Assembly (NCBI RefSeq): GCF_003073045.1 | Contig: NC_037599.1 | Coordinates: forward strand, 17,958,055-18,022,054 | Direction of reading: 5' to 3' | Source of the DNA: Pomacea canaliculata | Lineage: Eukaryota; Mollusca; Gastropoda; Architaenioglossa; Ampullariidae | DNA length: 64,000 nt | Shown here: in pieces, positions 60,660 to 64,000 of the stretch | Position numbering within the stretch: the first letter of the stretch is position 1 | Layout of the letters: each line of letters opens with the position of its first letter | Program-made: the position numbers and the translations under genes | The notes under the pieces: model-generated | The model's input: only the letters and a program-made list of their open reading frames with translations | What the model was told of the DNA's origin: nothing | Database searches by the model: none

Positions 60660-63600
60660 ATGTTGGGCACGAAGTGCGGAGTTGGATGTGAGTGAGCAAT
60701 GAATGACAGGGTGAGCCTTTGAGTGAGTGAGCAGAGAAACAAGCCAGGTGTTAGAGGGAAAACCGATCTTTTTTCAACTCAAAATTTTGATCAGACACGA
60801 TTCTCAACATCAGTATGTATCATTGAAGTCCAACACATTGTAACATGCTTTTATCTTGAAGTGACATATGTGTCCATCAAATATATCTCTCAAATAATCC
60901 CAACAGTGAGAGCAGCTGCTTCGTATCGAATGTAAAGCTCCTTCAATGATATCCTATTTCTATAAGTACTAACAGGATAATTAACGGAGAAAGTTTAGTT
61001 TCAAGGGATTTAATGTGATTTAATGTGATTACACCATATATAGTATGTTATATAAAGTCGTTGATTACACTGCAGCACATGGCGCAATACTTTAATATAT
61101 ATGTACGTATACTTTTATATATTTTCCCAGTGATATTATTTTGTATTTTAATGATCTATTGTTTTACGAATGTGTTTATAATGTACAGACGTATATATAT
61201 TTTTTTACACGAACACCATCTCGAATGTAATGCTTTAGATGTGTAATAATCTCTTACGTTTATTTCATTGTTGTATTATTTTCTGTTGATTATAGTAATT
61301 TGAATTATAATATTATTTTATTAGATTATATATATTAACTTGCTGCATATATATCTCAGGGGAAGGAGACAAGGTGCTTTTTACCGATCAGACAGGATCA
61401 TCAAGGATAACTCTTGCCAACGGGCACACAAAAACTTTCTCTCTCCTCACCTGGTGTAGATTATGCGGCTACAGAACCCACGTGATTAATGTTAACGGAA
61501 CTATATGTAAGTACATGTTCACAATGTTGCTCAGTTGCATGCAAAGGCCAACACCTTAATTTTTGTAAACTCTTTTCCCGCAAATAAGTTGCTTTGTTTT
61601 ATGGAGGTTTCTAAGTTTGACGGTTAGTGCGCGGTTGGAGTAGAAACTTCTAGATGAGTAGCTTCGCTTGGTCAGTGCCACTCCAATGGTTCATTGAAAT
61701 ATGCAGGGAGATGTCGCCTGGACACGTGACCAGTAGAGTTTACTGCCCTTAAAACCATCAGCCCAGAGAGTCTTCACATTGACCTTCCGATCTTCATCTT
61801 GACCTTTCTTTGGAAAGTAGGGCGTGACACAGTTCTCAGAAGCGGCTGACAAGATGGCGACCTGTTCCTGGCGCCTTTCACCAACGGTAACTGCGTTTTA
61901 AACATGTCTCACTTGGCGGACTGTAATTGGCAGAAGGAAGAGGTAGAGCCGCTTCCTTGTGAACACACGTGACACGAAACAGAAAGCCACGTGAAACTCT
62001 CTTACGAGCCGAGGGCTGCTCGAGCAAAGTGTGATAATTCAATCAACTTTAACGGGGTACTTTGCGTTATCTACCCTGACGAAGCATGACGAAGTACGAA
62101 GGAGGTTGCAAGAGGATATTAGTGAAAGGAAGGGGTGGGTCGGCGGGTGGTGGGAACGGAGAAGAAGACGGAAGGGACAACAGCAATGACGTCATTACGT
62201 GTCTTGGCAACGGCCGTGTGTTTCTTTTGTGAAAACCGTTGAGGTATATCAAGACTACAGCAATTCCTCAATACATCACACTCGTTAGACCTTTAAATTA
62301 AGTATCCCATTAGCCTTTTAAATATCATCAATGGCTTTCCCCTTTCATGACCATGAGCTGATTGTGCAAAATGATCGCATAAAGATAAGGAGTGCGAAGC
62401 GAGATTTTCTTTGCTTTTTGTTATGACGAGAAAAGTAATGCTGGCAAGGGAGTTTCCATTACCCATTCAAAGTTGAAACACTCCGGCTTTTTTCAAACTG
62501 ACCAATCAAAAAGGACAACGTGCTCTGTACAAACATCATTTCCGGTCGAAAGCGACAACAGCGGTGCGCGCTCACATACCGGTAACTTAGTTAACCCTCT
62601 ACACTCGCTCCGGACACACCTTTCACGTCCATCGTACTGCCGCACAACGTGGCAGCTACGTTCTTCCTGTTAGTTGCCAGCGCGCATTAACGTCTGAGCT
62701 AATTTAAGTCTCCGCACGTTCTCCTTGTGTGCGCCGTTTTCAGAAGAAAAAAAAACCCTCGCGAGAATCCCAAGAGGGTTAGGCTTTTTGGCTTCCCAGC
62801 AGCCACTGAGCAGGTGAAATCAACTTTCCAGCCCCCTTACACCGTCTATCAGTTTATTTTGCCCAGTTAGAGAGGGTCCCTCGCTTTCATTCAGGCCTCA
62901 AGGCTGCCTTTACGGGCCTTATTGACTCGGAGAGCGGACAGCTGGGCGGAAGGCTTGGACGCCTAAATAGCGGCGGTAAAAAGTCTTTTGGCCGCAGGCG
63001 CTGAGGGCTAATGTTCTCAGACAGCTCTCTGGACAAAGTCGACATGACGCGAGAAGAACCAATATTCAATTAGGCGCCCGAGAGGAGTGACACGTGGCCA
63101 AGGCAATTTTATTTCTCCTAGATGCTCACCCACCCCCGCACCTTAACAATCAAACTCTACCCTCTTCCATTCTACCCTTCCTTGTATTGCAGCCCACCAC
63201 ACTACCGTGACTCGCCTCCTCCTCCTCCAACCCTCCCAACCACGTGGTTAGTACAATGAGGGGAGTATCCGTCAAAGTCAAAGAATACTTCTTCACGATC
63301 TTCTCTTACTCTTTAAATTCGAATGCAATAACGTCTGTCCCATACTCAACACCTGTGTCAAATAATTTAACTCTGTGTCAGCATTAGTTATCTGTCTCTC
63401 CCTCAAATGCAGGTCTTCATTGCCAGTTGGCAGAGTGTAGGAAGCAAATATGTTCAAGTATGTAAGTCTGTGTGTGCCTGACAATTGCAACTTGTATAGT
63501 TTATGGTCTGCTCTAATATTTTTCTCAGAATAAAAACTCGTCCAGAAAAAAAATTCTTCTTCAAAAACCAATCTGAGTTGTGAAAACAAATATTTGAAAT

Positions 63601-64000
63601 TGTGAATTAAGTCGTTGATGGTGCTTTTATATCAGGGGCGAGATTCGTTCGGGAGGCTGCGCAGCGCCACCTGTGAGCTGAGGGAACATTACTTTTTTTT
63701 TAGATGCTCTAGAGACCAATCAGAACACAAAGAAACAAGAGAGGAAGAAACTTAACTTGCGCTGAAAGCATTTTTTTAAAAAAAAACAACTCAGAAAACT
63801 GGGGATCAAAGAACATATACATTCAGCTTATGAACAAGTTTCTAGTCGTTCTCATCTTGTTATCTGCTTAAGTTTTGCTTTGCATGCGTGTAGACGTGTG
63901 CATATATATATACACACGAGAGAGAAAGATACAGGCAGATTGTGAGTGGTTGGATGTGAGAAATAAATTTCCCGAGAAATTACACGCACACACACAGACA
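60660..64000. other. Intergenic stretch without a supported gene
   Basis: AT-rich sequence runs from 60.9 to 61.4 kb, and more GC-rich, possibly promoter-like sequence from 61.7 to 63.1 kb. A candidate first exon at 61854-61886 (MATCSWRLSPT, then GTAACT) sits in a YY1-like CAAGATGGCGAC context, but I found no further exon to join it. Confidence 0.45.

Overview
The window is animal nuclear DNA: intron-rich, AT-rich between genes, with GT-AG splicing throughout and many short non-autonomous transposons. Gene content (two zona pellucida domain membrane proteins, a peroxisomal ABCD3 transporter, the ribosome-biogenesis factor UTP3/SAS10 and an orexin/allatotropin-type peptide GPCR) and intron density fit a protostome, most likely a mollusc such as a gastropod. 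That assignment is an inference from gene families, not from a marker gene. I built the gene models by hand by joining exons whose splice sites, phases and protein similarity agree.

Layout. Positions 1-16.3 kb hold two neighbouring minus-strand genes for single-pass membrane proteins with a ZP domain. Gene A (2191-9934) is signal peptide, C-type lectin domain, EGF-like domain, ZP domain, furin site, membrane helix. Gene B (12885-16234) has only signal peptide, ZP and helix. Their ZP exons match in phase and partly in length, so they are probably an old tandem pair. A diverged repeat of 1.1-1.7 kb lies just beyond the 3' end of each. Positions 16.3-20.3 kb are non-coding. ABCD3 (20329-32427, minus, 27 coding exons, 660 codons) and UTP3 (32687-39711, plus, 14 coding exons) are head-to-head, with only 259 bp between start codons. 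Positions 39.7-48.7 kb hold no gene I can support. The GPCR (48672-59296, minus, 6 coding exons, 412 codons) follows. The last 4.7 kb is non-coding apart from a tRNA-derived SINE and one speculative first exon.

ABCD3, gene A and the GPCR read cleanly. UTP3 has two opposite one-base discrepancies in conserved coding sequence, and gene B has one. All three lie in short G or C runs, which suggests uncorrected assembly errors more than decay. Small elements with target duplications include two copies of a family with 6-bp duplications, two hAT-like elements (8 bp) and one pogo-like element (TA). I saw no CRISPR array, rRNA, retrovirus-like or Polinton-like element. I did not find a clearly new biological system. 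The most distinctive items are the lectin-EGF-ZP receptor next to its ZP-only paralogue, and the shared repeat at the 3' ends of both.
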